The notes: generated from the letters alone by a model not told the origin. 22,595 nt of DNA from an uncultured Porphyromonadaceae bacterium (GCA_900548705.1 URLF01000042.1:1-22595), one strand, 5' to 3'; shown: positions 1 to 7,796, counted from the stretch's first letter. Numbers and translations: made by a program.

Positions 1-405
1 GTACTCGCCCCCCACCACAGGAACGGCGATGTCATCGGTGCCCTTCAGTCCGTCTCCGATGAGGATGGGACAGCCCACTGTCAGCGGCGTAAACCCATTT
101 TCCCAGGCGCATTCCAGGTGTTCCAGAGCATTTTTCCGGCTTCCGGGGTACATCGTGTTGCAGTCGGTGAGGAAAGGCTTACCCCCCAGCTCCTTGACCA
201 CGTCCGCCACCGCCCGGGCGTAATTGGGCCGGAGATAGCTGATGTTGCCCAGCTCTCCAAAGTGCAGCTTGATGGCCACGAATTTGCCATCCATGTCGAT
301 CTGGCCGACCCCGGCAGCCCGGATGAGCTTTTTCAGCTTGGCGGGCAGCCCGTCGCCAAAGGCCCGTGTGCGGAAGTCGGTAAAATAGACCTTCGCTTTT
401 TCCAT
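1..405 (-). CDS. DUF362 domain-containing protein (N-terminal part; runs off window)
   Basis: The minus-strand frame from ATG at 405 stays open to base 1, giving 135 residues with no stop, so the C-terminus lies outside the window. The protein starts MEKAKVYFTDF and contains the blocks KLHFGELGN, FLTDCNTMYPGSRKNALEHLE and PILIGDGLKGTDD, which I recognise as DUF362. Family members often carry 4Fe-4S ferredoxin motifs further on; that part is not visible here. A GGAG sits 6 nt before the ATG. The gene is downstream of ppk1 on the same strand, about 110 bp away, and may be a separate unit. The exact function is unknown. The codon use and Shine-Dalgarno fit a clostridium. Confidence 0.85.
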   Translation of the reverse strand, partial: MEKAKVYFTDFRTRAFGDGLPAKLKKLIRAAGVGQIDMDGKFVAIKLHFGELGNISYLRPNYARAVADVVKELGGKPFLTDCNTMYPGSRKNALEHLECAWENGFTPLTVGCPILIGDGLKGTDDIAVPVVGGEY

Positions 406-514
406 AGGGTTCTCCACTCCTGTTCCAATGAATTTCCATTACAGAATACACCCAGACCAGGGAACCCGTCAAGCTGGAGCAGGGTTCTGTCCTGGAAAAA
501 TTAGGCCAGCCGCC

Positions 515-2623
515 TTACCGCCGGAATAGTCTTTTCAAGCAGGTCCGAACAGGGCTGCCCTTCCTCCGAAATGAGACGGGGGCGCGCAGCACTGCATCCT
601 CCATGAGTACCTCGTGGCAGTTAATGGGACTGGAATGAGAGGGCACTGATGTGTAGATCCCATCGGGCCCCATACGCCGGGCCTTGGTGTTATCCATGCG
701 CTGCGCCTCAATGATCCGGTGGATCTTAGCCCGGGCCTGCCGGCTGCGGATCGGGCAAGCCACTTCCACCCGGCGATCCATATTTCGGGTCATGAAGTCA
801 GCGGATGAGAGGTAAATCAGCTCATCCCCCTCCCTGCCAAACAGATAGATGCGGGCATGTTCCAGATATCGGCCCACGATGCTGGTCACTTGGATGTGCT
901 CCGTCTCCCCCTCTACACCGGGCAACAGACAGCAAATCCCCCGGACGATCATCTCCACCTCCACACCTGCCTGAGATGCCTGATGAAGTTTGCGAATCAG
1001 CTCCAGGTCGGTCACGGAGTTAAGCTTGAGAAAGATATATCCCTGAGGTCCTTTGGCAATCTCCCGGTCGATGAGCGCCAGCAAGCGGCTCTTCATTGCG
1101 TTTGGTGCCACCAGCAGGCGGCGGTATTCCCCTTCCAGGTTGCCGATGGCCAGATTTTTGAAAAATTCCACTGCGTCCGCGCCGATTTCCGGATCCGCTG
1201 TAATATAGGACAGGTCCGTATACTGGGCGGCGGTCTTTTCATTGTAATTTCCGGTGCCCACCTGAGTGATGTAAGACACGCCGCTGCGGTCCTTCCGGGT
1301 GATGAGGCACACCTTGGAATGGACCTTATAGGAGTCGAAGCCATAAAGGATGCGCCACCCCGCCTCCTCCAGCTGCTGGGACCAGTCGATGTTGTTCTGT
1401 TCGTCAAACCGGGCCCGCAGCTCGATCATGACCGTAACATCCTTGCCATTCTCTGCGGCGTTGCACAGGTACTCCACCAACTTGGCCCGTTTGGCCAGAC
1501 GGTAGATGGTGATTTTGATGGAGATAACCGCTGGGTCGTCCGCCGCCTCCCGAAGCAGATGGAGAAAGGGCTCCATCGTTTCATAGGGATAGGACAGCAG
1601 CACGTCATGGCGCAAGACCTGGCGTGTGATGTTCTCCCCCGGCGTCAGCCCGGCGGGAAACTGGGGCGTGAAGGGGGGATCGGTCAGTTCTTCCCGCAGG
1701 GCAGGAGAGAGCTTGTCCGCCAAGGAGAATACATATCCCATTTTCATCGGGGATGCGGTAACATACACCTGGGCAGCCGTCAGGTCCAGGCGCTGGCAGA
1801 AATACTTTTGGAACCGGCCGCTGACCGCACAGCTCAGCTCCAGCCGGACGGGGGCCAGCTTGGTTCGGGAGCGCAGCAGCTTTCTCATCTGGGCCCGGAA
1901 ATCCTCATCCACCTCGAAGGCCTCGTCGTTGGGGGTGATATCGGCGTTACGGGTGACACAGAAAACCGTCTTTTCCACCACTTCGTAGCCCCGGAAAATC
2001 TTCTCCACTTGGCTGAGCAGAATATCTGCCGTATGAATATAGCGCACTTGGGCCCCAGGCAGGAATACCACCTCCGGCAGAGAGGCGGGCACTGGGATAA
2101 AGCCGAACATCTCCCCCCGCTTATCCCGGAGCAGGGCGCCTACATGGAGTACTTTGTTTACTAGGTGGGGAAAGGGATGGTGACTGTCCACGATCTGCGG
2201 GGAGAGAATGGGATCCATTTCCTGGGCAAAGTAGTGCTTGAGGTATTTGTGCTCCGGCTTTTCCAGGCGGTTTAGGTCCAGTTCACATATACCGTATTCT
2301 TCTAACTCCCGTTGGAGGCTGGCGCAGATCTCGTCCTTTCGCCGGATGAGGGGGCGGACCGCGTCAAAGATAGCCTCCAGTTGCTGCCGGGCGGTCAGTC
2401 CCGACTTATTATCCACCGAATTTTCTCCCATGAGGGTCATGTCGTGGAGACTTCCCACCCGTATCATGAAGAACTCGTCCAAATTGCTGGTGAAAATGGA
2501 CACAAATTTCAGCCGCTCCAGAAGGGGAACCGTATTGTCCACCGCCTCCAGCAGCACCCGCTCGTTGAACCGCAGCCAGGACAGTTCCCGGTTCTGGGTA
2601 TACCGCAGATGGGTCTCAGTCAT
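515..2623 (-). CDS. ppk1: Polyphosphate kinase 1
   Basis: This 702-residue protein is close to the usual length of Ppk1 (about 690). Ppk1 reversibly transfers the terminal phosphate of ATP to inorganic polyphosphate. The N-terminus (NRELSWLRFNERVLLEA) is the typical Ppk1 start, followed by the middle and catalytic domains. The two family histidines are visible: the autophosphorylated one in SYKVHSKVCLI at residue 435, and a second in YLEHARIYLFG near residue 589. I chose the ATG at 2623 because a strong GGAGGAGGAG lies 7 nt upstream and the protein then begins MTETHLRYTQ. The open frame extends to 2689, but that stretch codes for the end of ppx in another frame. The start overlaps the ppx stop (ATGACTGA), which indicates translational coupling. 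Confidence 0.96.
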   Translation of the reverse strand: MTETHLRYTQNRELSWLRFNERVLLEAVDNTVPLLERLKFVSIFTSNLDEFFMIRVGSLHDMTLMGENSVDNKSGLTARQQLEAIFDAVRPLIRRKDEICASLQRELEEYGICELDLNRLEKPEHKYLKHYFAQEMDPILSPQIVDSHHPFPHLVNKVLHVGALLRDKRGEMFGFIPVPASLPEVVFLPGAQVRYIHTADILLSQVEKIFRGYEVVEKTVFCVTRNADITPNDEAFEVDEDFRAQMRKLLRSRTKLAPVRLELSCAVSGRFQKYFCQRLDLTAAQVYVTASPMKMGYVFSLADKLSPALREELTDPPFTPQFPAGLTPGENITRQVLRHDVLLSYPYETMEPFLHLLREAADDPAVISIKITIYRLAKRAKLVEYLCNAAENGKDVTVMIELRARFDEQNNIDWSQQLEEAGWRILYGFDSYKVHSKVCLITRKDRSGVSYITQVGTGNYNEKTAAQYTDLSYITADPEIGADAVEFFKNLAIGNLEGEYRRLLVAPNAMKSRLLALIDREIAKGPQGYIFLKLNSVTDLELIRKLHQASQAGVEVEMIVRGICCLLPGVEGETEHIQVTSIVGRYLEHARIYLFGREGDELIYLSSADFMTRNMDRRVEVACPIRSRQARAKIHRIIEAQRMDNTKARRMGPDGIYTSVPSHSSPINCHEVLMEDAVLRAPVSFRRKGSPVRTCLKRLFRR

Positions 2624-2783
2624 GGCGGCTCTCCTCCTCCAGCATATACATGAGGTACCCTTCCCGGACGCCATAGGGACTTGCGGCAAACGACCGGCAC
2701 TGGTAGCGGTTTGCTACCGCCTCCAAAATTGCCAAGCCGGGCAGCAGGGTATGCAGCCGGTTGAAAACCAGGAGCAGGGGGCT
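2616..2783 (-). CDS. ppx: Exopolyphosphatase Ppx/GppA family, C-terminal fragment (5' end lost at the join)
   Basis: Reading the minus strand leftwards from about 2780 gives a short C-terminal peptide containing NRLHTLLPGLAILEAV and ASPYGVREGYLMYML, ending with TGA at 2618-2616. These blocks match the C-terminus of the Ppx/GppA phosphatase core (LPGLAIL followed by S.YGVREG.L). The enzyme hydrolyses polyphosphate or pppGpp. It overlaps ppk1 by 8 bp, the common ppx-ppk pairing. Only about 55 codons remain. The frame stays open a few codons further but no longer resembles Ppx, because the DNA switches to Bacteroidales rho sequence on the other strand. The exact boundary is uncertain by about 20 bp. 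Confidence 0.8.
   Translation of the reverse strand, partial: SPLLLVFNRLHTLLPGLAILEAVANRYQCRSFAASPYGVREGYLMYMLEEESRHD
2631..2640 (-). promoter_or_regulatory. Strong ribosome binding site of ppk1
   Basis: GGAGGAGGAG on the minus strand, 7 nt before the ATG at 2623 and inside the end of ppx. It fixes the ppk1 start. It contrasts with the Bacteroidales genes to the right, which lack Shine-Dalgarno sequences. Confidence 0.8.
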
Positions 2784-2800
2784 AATCAGGAATCACAGCC
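2765..2800. other. Probable chimeric junction between clostridial and Bacteroidales DNA
   Basis: Left of this point the minus strand codes for the end of a clostridial Ppx. Right of it the plus strand codes for the N-terminal linker of a Bacteroidetes Rho. Both genes lose their 5' ends here. The purine-rich stretch around 2769-2781 reads as the end of ppx on one strand and as a plausible glutamine-rich Rho linker on the other, so a short shared sequence could have driven a false overlap. Confidence 0.75.
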
Positions 2801-4226
2801 TGCCGCTACTGACAACAGGAATAACGGTAACATGAATGCCCAACAGCCGAGAAAGAACCCTCCCGGGGTGTTCGGTCGCAATGTGGATGAGTCGTTCGGG
2901 TCATTCTTCCCGCGTATGGGTGGCAAGAGCTTCACTCCCCGTTCCCAGCGCGAACGTGAGGAGGCCGCCGCAGCCGCCGCTTCCGCTCCGATTATTATCA
3001 GGGAACCGCAGTCGATGGGACAGCAGCCGGATTTCAAGGGGAAGAAGGGAAAGAAAGGCAAGCTTGCCGCAAAGCAGCCTATGCCCCCTATGCCGGTATA
3101 TGATTTCAGCGGATTCCTTGAGACATCTGGTGTGTTGGAGGTGACTCCGGAAGGCTTCGGATTCCTTCGTTCGGGCGATTTCAATTATCTGCCTTCTCCA
3201 GATGATGTGTTGGTTTCGCATCAGCAGATCAAGCAGTACGGCCTGAAGAATGGTGATGTGGTGGAATGTGAGATTGCGCCCCCCAAGGAGGGTGACAAGT
3301 ATTTCCCGATGACGAAGGCCTTGCGTATCAATGGCCGTTCACCTGAATTCATCAGGGACAGGGTGCCTTTCGAGCATCTTACTCCGCTTTTCCCCAACGA
3401 GAAGTTCAACCTTACTGGCGGAGCGAGAACCAACAATATATCGACGCGTGTGGTTGATATGTTCTCACCTATCGGAAAGGGCCAGCGCGCCCTGATTGTG
3501 GCTCCTCCCAAGACCGGTAAGACTATATTGCTTAAAGATATCGCCAACGCGATTGCTGAGAATCATCCTGAGGTATACATAATGATTCTGCTCATTGACG
3601 AGCGTCCGGAGGAGGTGACCGACATGAGCCGTTCGGTAAATGCCGAGGTTATCGCGTCGACATTTGATGAGCCGGCCGACCGTCATGTGAAGATTGCCGG
3701 GATTGTGCTTGAGAAGGCCAAGAGGATGGTGGAATGCGGTCATGACGTGGTGATTCTGCTTGACTCCATCACTCGTCTGGCGAGAGCTTACAATACCGCA
3801 CAGCCTGCATCTGGCAAGATTCTCTCCGGAGGTGTGGACGCTAACGCGTTGCAGAAACCCAAGCGATTCTTCGGAGCTGCCCGTAACATCGAGGGTGGCG
3901 GTTCTCTCACAATCATAGCCACGGCCCTGACCGAGACCTCTTCAAAGATGGATGAGGTTATTTTCGAGGAATTCAAGGGTACTGGCAATATGGAGTTGCA
4001 GCTTGACCGCAAGCTCTCCAACAAGCGTATTTTCCCTGCTGTCGATATCATGGCATCCTCTACACGCCGCGACGACCTGTTGTTGCGTCAGGAGACTCTT
4101 AACCGTATGTGGATTCTGCGCAGGTTCCTCTCCGACCGTAATTCCATCGAGGCTATGGAATTCATCAAGGACAGGATGGAGCGTTCGGCAGACAATGACG
4201 AGCTGCTGCGCACGATGGGAGATTGA
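2781..4226 (+). CDS. rho: Transcription termination factor Rho (5' end missing)
   Basis: Rho is a hexameric RNA helicase that ends transcription. The readable part is about 481 residues. It starts with a low-complexity Gln/Asn-rich linker typical of Bacteroidetes Rho, then a basic stretch (KGKKGKKGK), the cold-shock-like RNA-binding domain (LETSGVLEVTPEGFGFLRS) and the ATPase domain. The ATPase shows Walker A (APPKTGKT), Walker B (VVILLDSITRLARAYN), the lysine-bearing R-loop (EEFKGTGNMEL) and a normal end (DNDELLRTMGD). The open frame extends left to 2238, but that part is antisense to ppk1 and not Rho. The true start was lost at the join, so the given start is only the first base of credible Rho sequence. 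A strong terminator follows 24 bp after the stop. Confidence 0.95.
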   Translation, partial: ANQESQPAATDNRNNGNMNAQQPRKNPPGVFGRNVDESFGSFFPRMGGKSFTPRSQREREEAAAAAASAPIIIREPQSMGQQPDFKGKKGKKGKLAAKQPMPPMPVYDFSGFLETSGVLEVTPEGFGFLRSGDFNYLPSPDDVLVSHQQIKQYGLKNGDVVECEIAPPKEGDKYFPMTKALRINGRSPEFIRDRVPFEHLTPLFPNEKFNLTGGARTNNISTRVVDMFSPIGKGQRALIVAPPKTGKTILLKDIANAIAENHPEVYIMILLIDERPEEVTDMSRSVNAEVIASTFDEPADRHVKIAGIVLEKAKRMVECGHDVVILLDSITRLARAYNTAQPASGKILSGGVDANALQKPKRFFGAARNIEGGGSLTIIATALTETSSKMDEVIFEEFKGTGNMELQLDRKLSNKRIFPAVDIMASSTRRDDLLLRQETLNRMWILRRFLSDRNSIEAMEFIKDRMERSADNDELLRTMGD

Positions 4227-4250
4227 CATCCGGAATATCTTCACGACACA

Positions 4251-4290
4251 ACACCCTGAACCCCACGCGGGTTCGGGGTGTTTTATTTTT
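4251..4290 (+). terminator. Rho-independent terminator after rho
   Basis: A 13-bp stem (ACACCCTGAACCC pairing with GGGTTCGGGGTGT, one T-G wobble), 5-nt loop, then TTTTATTTTT. Confidence 0.92.
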
Positions 4291-4310
4291 ATAAATAACG
4301 ATAAACCGTG

Positions 4311-4811
4311 ATGATGTCAGAAATCGACATAAGGATTGCCCGGATTTCAGAGGTGGCGGGGAAAAACCATCTCCACCGTTGGGAAATGTTGCGTTATGGC
4401 AATAATCCAGAGGATATCATAATTGATATGAAGGCGAGGGTGGAGGGTGACTCCGCTTCTGAAAGCCTTACACTTCGGCTGGAGGTGATGTATAGTTATA
4501 TGCGGTCGATGGTGAGACGTCCGTTGCTGGATTATGCGGTCGATGTGGTTTTCGAGATTCCCTCGATTGCGGATTATGTCGGGTTCTCGTCGGGACGGGA
4601 CCGTGTCGACATTCCACCGTCGTTGATGGCTATGATGCTCAATGTGGCTATCGGCGCGTTAAGGGGGATGATTGCCCAGAAGACTGCCGGTACTCCGATT
4701 GAAGACCGCCCGTTGCCTCTGGTGAATGTCTCCCAGCTTGTCAGCCGGCTTATCTATGGCGACAGGCCTTCGTCGAGGACAATACCTGTCGACTCCCAGA
4801 TTTGTGTATGA
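4311..4811 (+). CDS. Conserved Bacteroidales protein of unknown function (possible SecB-like fold)
   Basis: A 166-residue protein with no signal peptide or membrane segment. The start could be GTG 4308, ATG 4311 or ATG 4314; I took the first ATG, and no Shine-Dalgarno helps. I do not recognise it with certainty. The C-terminal half (MLNVAIGALRGMIAQKTAGT followed by PLPLVNVSQLV) resembles the conserved end of small SecB-like proteins in Bacteroidetes, where a helix leads into a PLP.[IV]N motif. That is a pattern impression, not a proven assignment. It lies between the rho terminator and two exported DUF3108 proteins, with 21 bp to the next gene, so the three may be co-transcribed. If it is a SecB-like chaperone it could assist those exported neighbours. 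Confidence 0.8.
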   Translation: MMSEIDIRIARISEVAGKNHLHRWEMLRYGNNPEDIIIDMKARVEGDSASESLTLRLEVMYSYMRSMVRRPLLDYAVDVVFEIPSIADYVGFSSGRDRVDIPPSLMAMMLNVAIGALRGMIAQKTAGTPIEDRPLPLVNVSQLVSRLIYGDRPSSRTIPVDSQICV

Positions 4812-4832
4812 ATTGAATAAAACGTTTTGACT

Positions 4833-5603
4833 ATGAAAAAGATTCTGATGACTATCAGTATGGGGCTTGTCTCCATGGCGGTTACTGTAGGCGCATGGAC
4901 TGTCCCTGATGAGACGCTCCATTACAGTGTGAATTTCAAATGGGGGCTGATTGATGCCAATGCAGGGATTGCGACGCTGACCACTGAAAATATGCCGGGC
5001 ACCGGGCAGTTCAAGGCTACCCTTACCGGAAAATCAGTGGATTTGATGGGGCATTATTACGCTGTGGGAGATACGATGGTCGGGACTGTGATGGCTGAAA
5101 CCATGCAGCCGGTCTATACCCAGCATCTGTCCCGCGAGGCGGGGATGTTCTCAATCGAGACTGTGACGTATGACACTTCCGGAAATTCCTCGCTTGGCAA
5201 GATTGTGAAGGAATTGCCTGACGGAAAGGTTGTGAGGTCGCGTGTGAGCCATTATGGAGGCGGGCTGACGCTTGATTTGCTCGCGGTGTTCTATTATATC
5301 CGCCAGATAGAATATGAGAAGATGACTCCGGGGGAGTGTGTGAAGGTCAATATTTTCTCGGGAAAGAATCCGGAGATGTTGACTGTCACATATGATGGGA
5401 CGAGAGTGATAAGTTTTGACGGGACAGACCGTCAGGTATATGATATTTCGTTGACATTCTCGGCCGAAGATGGAGGGCATGTCAACACCGACCGGATGAA
5501 TGTGGCTGTCTCCTCGGATGAAGACCGCATTCCTCTCTTGATAAATGGGAGTCTTAAAATAGGTCATCTGATTTGCCGTTATGTCGGTGACCTTACGGAT
5601 TGA
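4833..5603 (+). CDS. DUF3108 domain-containing exported protein, copy 1
   Basis: A 256-residue protein with an N-terminal signal peptide (MKKILMTISMGLVSMAVTVGA, cleavage probably near residue 21) and a single DUF3108 domain. Typical features are LHYSVNFKWGLIDANAG near the start, the LDLLAVFYYIRQIEY block, the NIFSGKNPEMLTVTYDG block and a final IPLLINGSLKIGHLICRY. DUF3108 proteins are predicted beta-rich envelope proteins of unknown role. The ATG at 4833 was chosen because the signal peptide starts there; a TTG two codons earlier is in frame. It has a paralogue 57 bp downstream. Confidence 0.9.
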   Translation: MKKILMTISMGLVSMAVTVGAWTVPDETLHYSVNFKWGLIDANAGIATLTTENMPGTGQFKATLTGKSVDLMGHYYAVGDTMVGTVMAETMQPVYTQHLSREAGMFSIETVTYDTSGNSSLGKIVKELPDGKVVRSRVSHYGGGLTLDLLAVFYYIRQIEYEKMTPGECVKVNIFSGKNPEMLTVTYDGTRVISFDGTDRQVYDISLTFSAEDGGHVNTDRMNVAVSSDEDRIPLLINGSLKIGHLICRYVGDLTD

Positions 5604-5660
5604 TGGCTGTCGGTTATGTCTCGGTTTAAACCTTGGAGCATGAGCCACGTCATATAAGGT

Positions 5661-6494
5661 ATGAAAAAACAATTGATTAGAGAGAGCAGGCTCGGTGTCA
5701 TGGCTATGGCGACGAGGCTGATGTTGCTGATGACGTTGTTGTTTCCGCTTGGTATGACGGAGGCACGCGCTGAATCATGGTCTGTCCCTAAGGAGACATT
5801 GACATATGATGTCATGTATAAATGGGGGCTGATAAACAAGAAAGCTGGATCTGTGGCCATCACGACCGGCATCCCGTCCTCCGGTACCCGTTTCAAGGCT
5901 GTTCTTACCGGGGCCACCGCTCCGTGGGCTGACAAGTTCTACCGCGTAAGGGACACGTTGCGCGGCACGATTGACAGCCGGAATTTCCTGCCATACAAGT
6001 ATGAGAAAATCGCGTATGAGGGTGGGGATTTCAGCCATGATGAACTTGAGTTCTCCAGAAAGGGCAACACCACGCAGGCATCGGTGATTCATCGACGTAA
6101 GCGCAAGAAGGATACGGAGGTGTCTGTATCGGAGAAGGTGCTTGAGGCCACGGGAGCTACTCTCGATATGCTCAGCTCGTTCTATTATATGCGGCATCTT
6201 GATTATGCCTCAATGAAAGGGGGGCAGACAGTGAGGTTGAATGTCTTTTCCGGGAGCCAAAAGGAGATATTGACGATTCACTATGACGGTATCGAGGATG
6301 TGACGATTGGTAAGAAGAAATATCCCTCGTATCATATAACATTCACATTCACATCAGGTTCCGGCAAGAAGACATCCGATAATATGGATGCGTGGCTTTC
6401 TATGGATTCGGCAAAGATTCCTCTGCTGCTTGAGGGTAAGTTGCCGGTAGGAAAAGTAAGATGTTTCTACACCGGACAGATTCCGTCCAAATGA
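5661..6494 (+). CDS. DUF3108 domain-containing exported protein, copy 2
   Basis: A 277-residue paralogue of the preceding gene in the same order and strand. The N-terminus has a longer signal region (basic MKKQLIRESRLG, then a hydrophobic core ending at TEARA, about residue 37). It shares the YDVMYKWGLINKKAG, LDMLSSFYYMRHLDY, NVFSGSQKEILTIHYDG and IPLLLEGKLPVGKVRC blocks with copy 1. It differs by an insert rich in Lys and Arg (RRKRKKDTE) around residues 148-156. The pair probably arose by tandem duplication and the copies have since diverged strongly. Function unknown. Confidence 0.9.
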   Translation: MKKQLIRESRLGVMAMATRLMLLMTLLFPLGMTEARAESWSVPKETLTYDVMYKWGLINKKAGSVAITTGIPSSGTRFKAVLTGATAPWADKFYRVRDTLRGTIDSRNFLPYKYEKIAYEGGDFSHDELEFSRKGNTTQASVIHRRKRKKDTEVSVSEKVLEATGATLDMLSSFYYMRHLDYASMKGGQTVRLNVFSGSQKEILTIHYDGIEDVTIGKKKYPSYHITFTFTSGSGKKTSDNMDAWLSMDSAKIPLLLEGKLPVGKVRCFYTGQIPSK

Positions 6495-6742
6495 CGGCCT
6501 GTAAAGGATGTGAAGATTAAGTTAAACGTGTTAAGAATTTGATTTGGACATCCGGAATAAACAAATTTTAAACACTTTTAGCTACAAACGCTTATCAAAA
6601 CGATATTAGCGGTTGTTATATAGATAAAATGAGGAAAATAAATAAGCATATCAAAGAAAAATTTCAATAAACATCCCTCGTCCTTTTTATCGGGTAGTGA
6701 TACCAGATACTGAGGCTCTCATAAATAAATAGTTGAAACGTG
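6495..6742. other. AT-rich intergenic stretch without a convincing gene
   Basis: I see no credible coding frame and no clear TAnnTTTG promoter box on the plus strand here. The stretch ends in a good terminator hairpin 250 bp after the last gene. It could be a long 3' UTR or hold a small RNA. Confidence 0.4.
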
Positions 6743-6776
6743 AAGAGCGGGTTAGAGGATTCTAATCCGCTCTTTT
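6743..6776 (+). terminator. Rho-independent terminator, possibly of DUF3108 copy 2 or a small RNA
   Basis: A 14-bp stem (AAGAGCGGGTTAGA with TCTAATCCGCTCTT, one G-T wobble), 4-nt loop GGAT, then a run of T. Confidence 0.85.
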
Positions 6777-6841
6777 TGTGTATCGGTGGGGGAGTGGCTT
6801 TATCGGATACCCGTTACATTACAGGATAGACAAATGAGACA

Positions 6842-6873
6842 ACGCGCCAACGGCTTGATGGTCGTTGACGCGT
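6842..6873. repeat. Imperfect inverted repeat downstream of the DUF805 gene
   Basis: ACGCGCCAACGGC pairs with GTCGTTGACGCGT across a 6-nt loop with one mismatch and one wobble. It lies 28 bp past the stop of the minus-strand DUF805 gene. It may end that transcript, but no clear T tract follows on the minus strand. Confidence 0.4.
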
Positions 6874-6900
6874 CGTGTTATTGCAAACTTAGAGATTATG

Positions 6901-7275
6901 TCAGTCAGGAACCTGTCCGAAACGGTTGGGATAAGGTTCTCCGGGAGTAGCGGCGAGAATGATGAACCAGATCTGGCCAATCAGAGGAACCAGGGAAATG
7001 AAAATCCATCCGGCACCCTTGCCGATATCATGCATACGTCGCGCGCTGACCGCCAGCCCGGGCAAAATCGTAATCAGACCGAAAATAGAACTGAGGATGT
7101 TTACGAATCCCGGAATTTCGCCATTCGGACCGGCGAACAGCCAGCCGAATAAGGCGAGAACAACATACACAAATAATTCGAACAGAGCGAAATACCAGAA
7201 CTCTGATCTGGAAGCTCGTCCCGAAAAAGTGACGAACTTAGAGAACACACTTGAAACAGATTGATTAAATGTCAT
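6901..7275 (-). CDS. DUF805 domain-containing membrane protein
   Basis: A 124-residue inner-membrane protein of the DUF805 family. It begins MTFNQSVSSVFSKFVTFSGRAS, followed by the family hallmark SRSEFWYFALFELF. Hydrophobic helices lie near residues 25-48, 56-76 and 90-108. The short ARRMHDIGKGAGWI loop and the final NRFG are also typical. I chose the ATG at 7275 rather than the in-frame start at 7323, because homologues begin shortly before the FSGRASR motif. The role is unknown. It is a single-gene minus-strand unit, opposite in direction to both neighbours. Confidence 0.92.
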   Translation of the reverse strand: MTFNQSVSSVFSKFVTFSGRASRSEFWYFALFELFVYVVLALFGWLFAGPNGEIPGFVNILSSIFGLITILPGLAVSARRMHDIGKGAGWIFISLVPLIGQIWFIILAATPGEPYPNRFGQVPD

Positions 7276-7506
7276 AACAGCACATTTTAAAGTTTGTTTA
7301 TAAGGAATAACATTCCCTGTCAAGTTAAAGTTCGATAATGCGTCACCCTATCGTTAAAATCCGGAATCCTTTACCAATACAACTTTTACGGTCGTATAAT
7401 GCATCATATCAGATGATTAATTATGTAAACCCACATATAAATGAAGTATCTCGCCACGGATTTGTCGATATTCTCCATCGACATACAAAATAAAACCATT
7501 TAAAAA
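7276..7506. other. Intergenic region between DUF805 and tRNA-Lys
   Basis: No gene seen. It holds the presumed minus-strand promoter of DUF805: TTGACA reads leftwards at about 7324-7319 and TATAAA about 20 bp further on. It also holds a 7-bp dyad (TGTCGAT, 7-nt spacer, ATCGACA) at 7463-7483 of unknown role. Confidence 0.4.
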
Positions 7507-7538
7507 TTTGCTCAATTGAAAATAAATGCCTACCTTTG
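7507..7538 (+). promoter_or_regulatory. Bacteroidetes sigma-70-type promoter of tRNA-Lys
   Basis: TTTG at 7507-7510 and TACCTTTG at 7531-7538 match the Bacteroidetes -33 TTTG and -7 TAnnTTTG consensus with normal spacing. The mature tRNA starts about 50 bp downstream. Confidence 0.85.
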
Positions 7539-7587
7539 CATCGCTTTTGAGAGGAATGCCTGCCATTCACTTTCCCAAGCCCAAGGA

Positions 7588-7660
7588 GATTCGCTAGCTC
7601 AGCTGGTAGAGCACAACACTTTTAATGTTGGGGTCCTGGGTTCGAGCCCCAGGCGGATCA
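7588..7660 (+). tRNA. tRNA-Lys (anticodon TTT)
   Basis: A 73-nt cloverleaf. The acceptor stem GATTCGC pairs with GCGGATC (one wobble) with discriminator A at 7660. The D arm is GCTC-AGCTGGTA-GAGC. The anticodon stem CAACA/TGTTG encloses the loop CTTTTAA, with anticodon TTT at 7621-7623. The T arm is CTGGG-TTCGAGC-CCCAG. The CCA end is not encoded. A promoter precedes it and a terminator follows at once. Confidence 0.97.
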
Positions 7661-7664
7661 CAGA

Positions 7665-7682
7665 AGTATTCGGCAGAATACT
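7665..7682 (+). repeat. Small perfect hairpin between tRNA-Lys and its terminator
   Basis: AGTATTC pairs with GAATACT across the loop GGCA, 5 nt after the tRNA. It may help 3' processing of the transcript. Confidence 0.45.
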
Positions 7683-7683
7683 C

Positions 7684-7721
7684 AAAACACTGCAACTGGT
7701 TCAGTAGCAGTGTTTTTTCTT
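7684..7721 (+). terminator. Terminator of tRNA-Lys
   Basis: AAAACACTGC pairs with GCAGTGTTTT across a 13-nt loop and runs into TTTTTTCTTT. Confidence 0.85.
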
Positions 7722-7762
7722 TATGTCCAAACGGCATCTGAGTGCGCCCTGTGCGATACACG

Positions 7763-7796
7763 CGTGGGCAAATCGTGGGCAAACAATCCGTGGGCA
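7763..7796 (+). repeat. Three direct CGTGGGCA repeats beside tRNA-Lys (possible recombinase or att site)
   Basis: CGTGGGCA occurs at 7763-7770, 7774-7781 and 7789-7796. An inverted copy, TGCCCACGATT, lies at 9233-9243 just past the insertion sequence. Without the insertion sequence the last direct copy and the inverted copy form an 8-bp hairpin with a 4-T loop. Clustered direct and inverted repeats next to a tRNA resemble arm and core sites of a tyrosine integrase, but no integrase gene is visible, so the role is inferred. Confidence 0.55.

Noticed and set aside
461..490. Hairpin GAACCC/GGGTTC downstream of ppk1 as a terminator
   Set aside because: The 6-bp stem has a 14-nt loop and no T run follows on the minus strand.
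857..2164. A 435-residue open frame on the plus strand
   Set aside because: It lies fully antisense to ppk1, has no recognisable domains, and reflects the GC-rich codon pattern of the real gene.
2238..4226. One 662-residue protein spanning the junction, with rho at its C-terminus
   Set aside because: The first 180 or so residues are the antisense of ppk1 and ppx and resemble no Rho N-terminus. The open frame crosses the join by chance.
7645..7660. Search for a second copy of the tRNA-Lys 3' end, as expected if an island were still present
   Set aside because: I found no second copy in the window, so no complete island is claimed.
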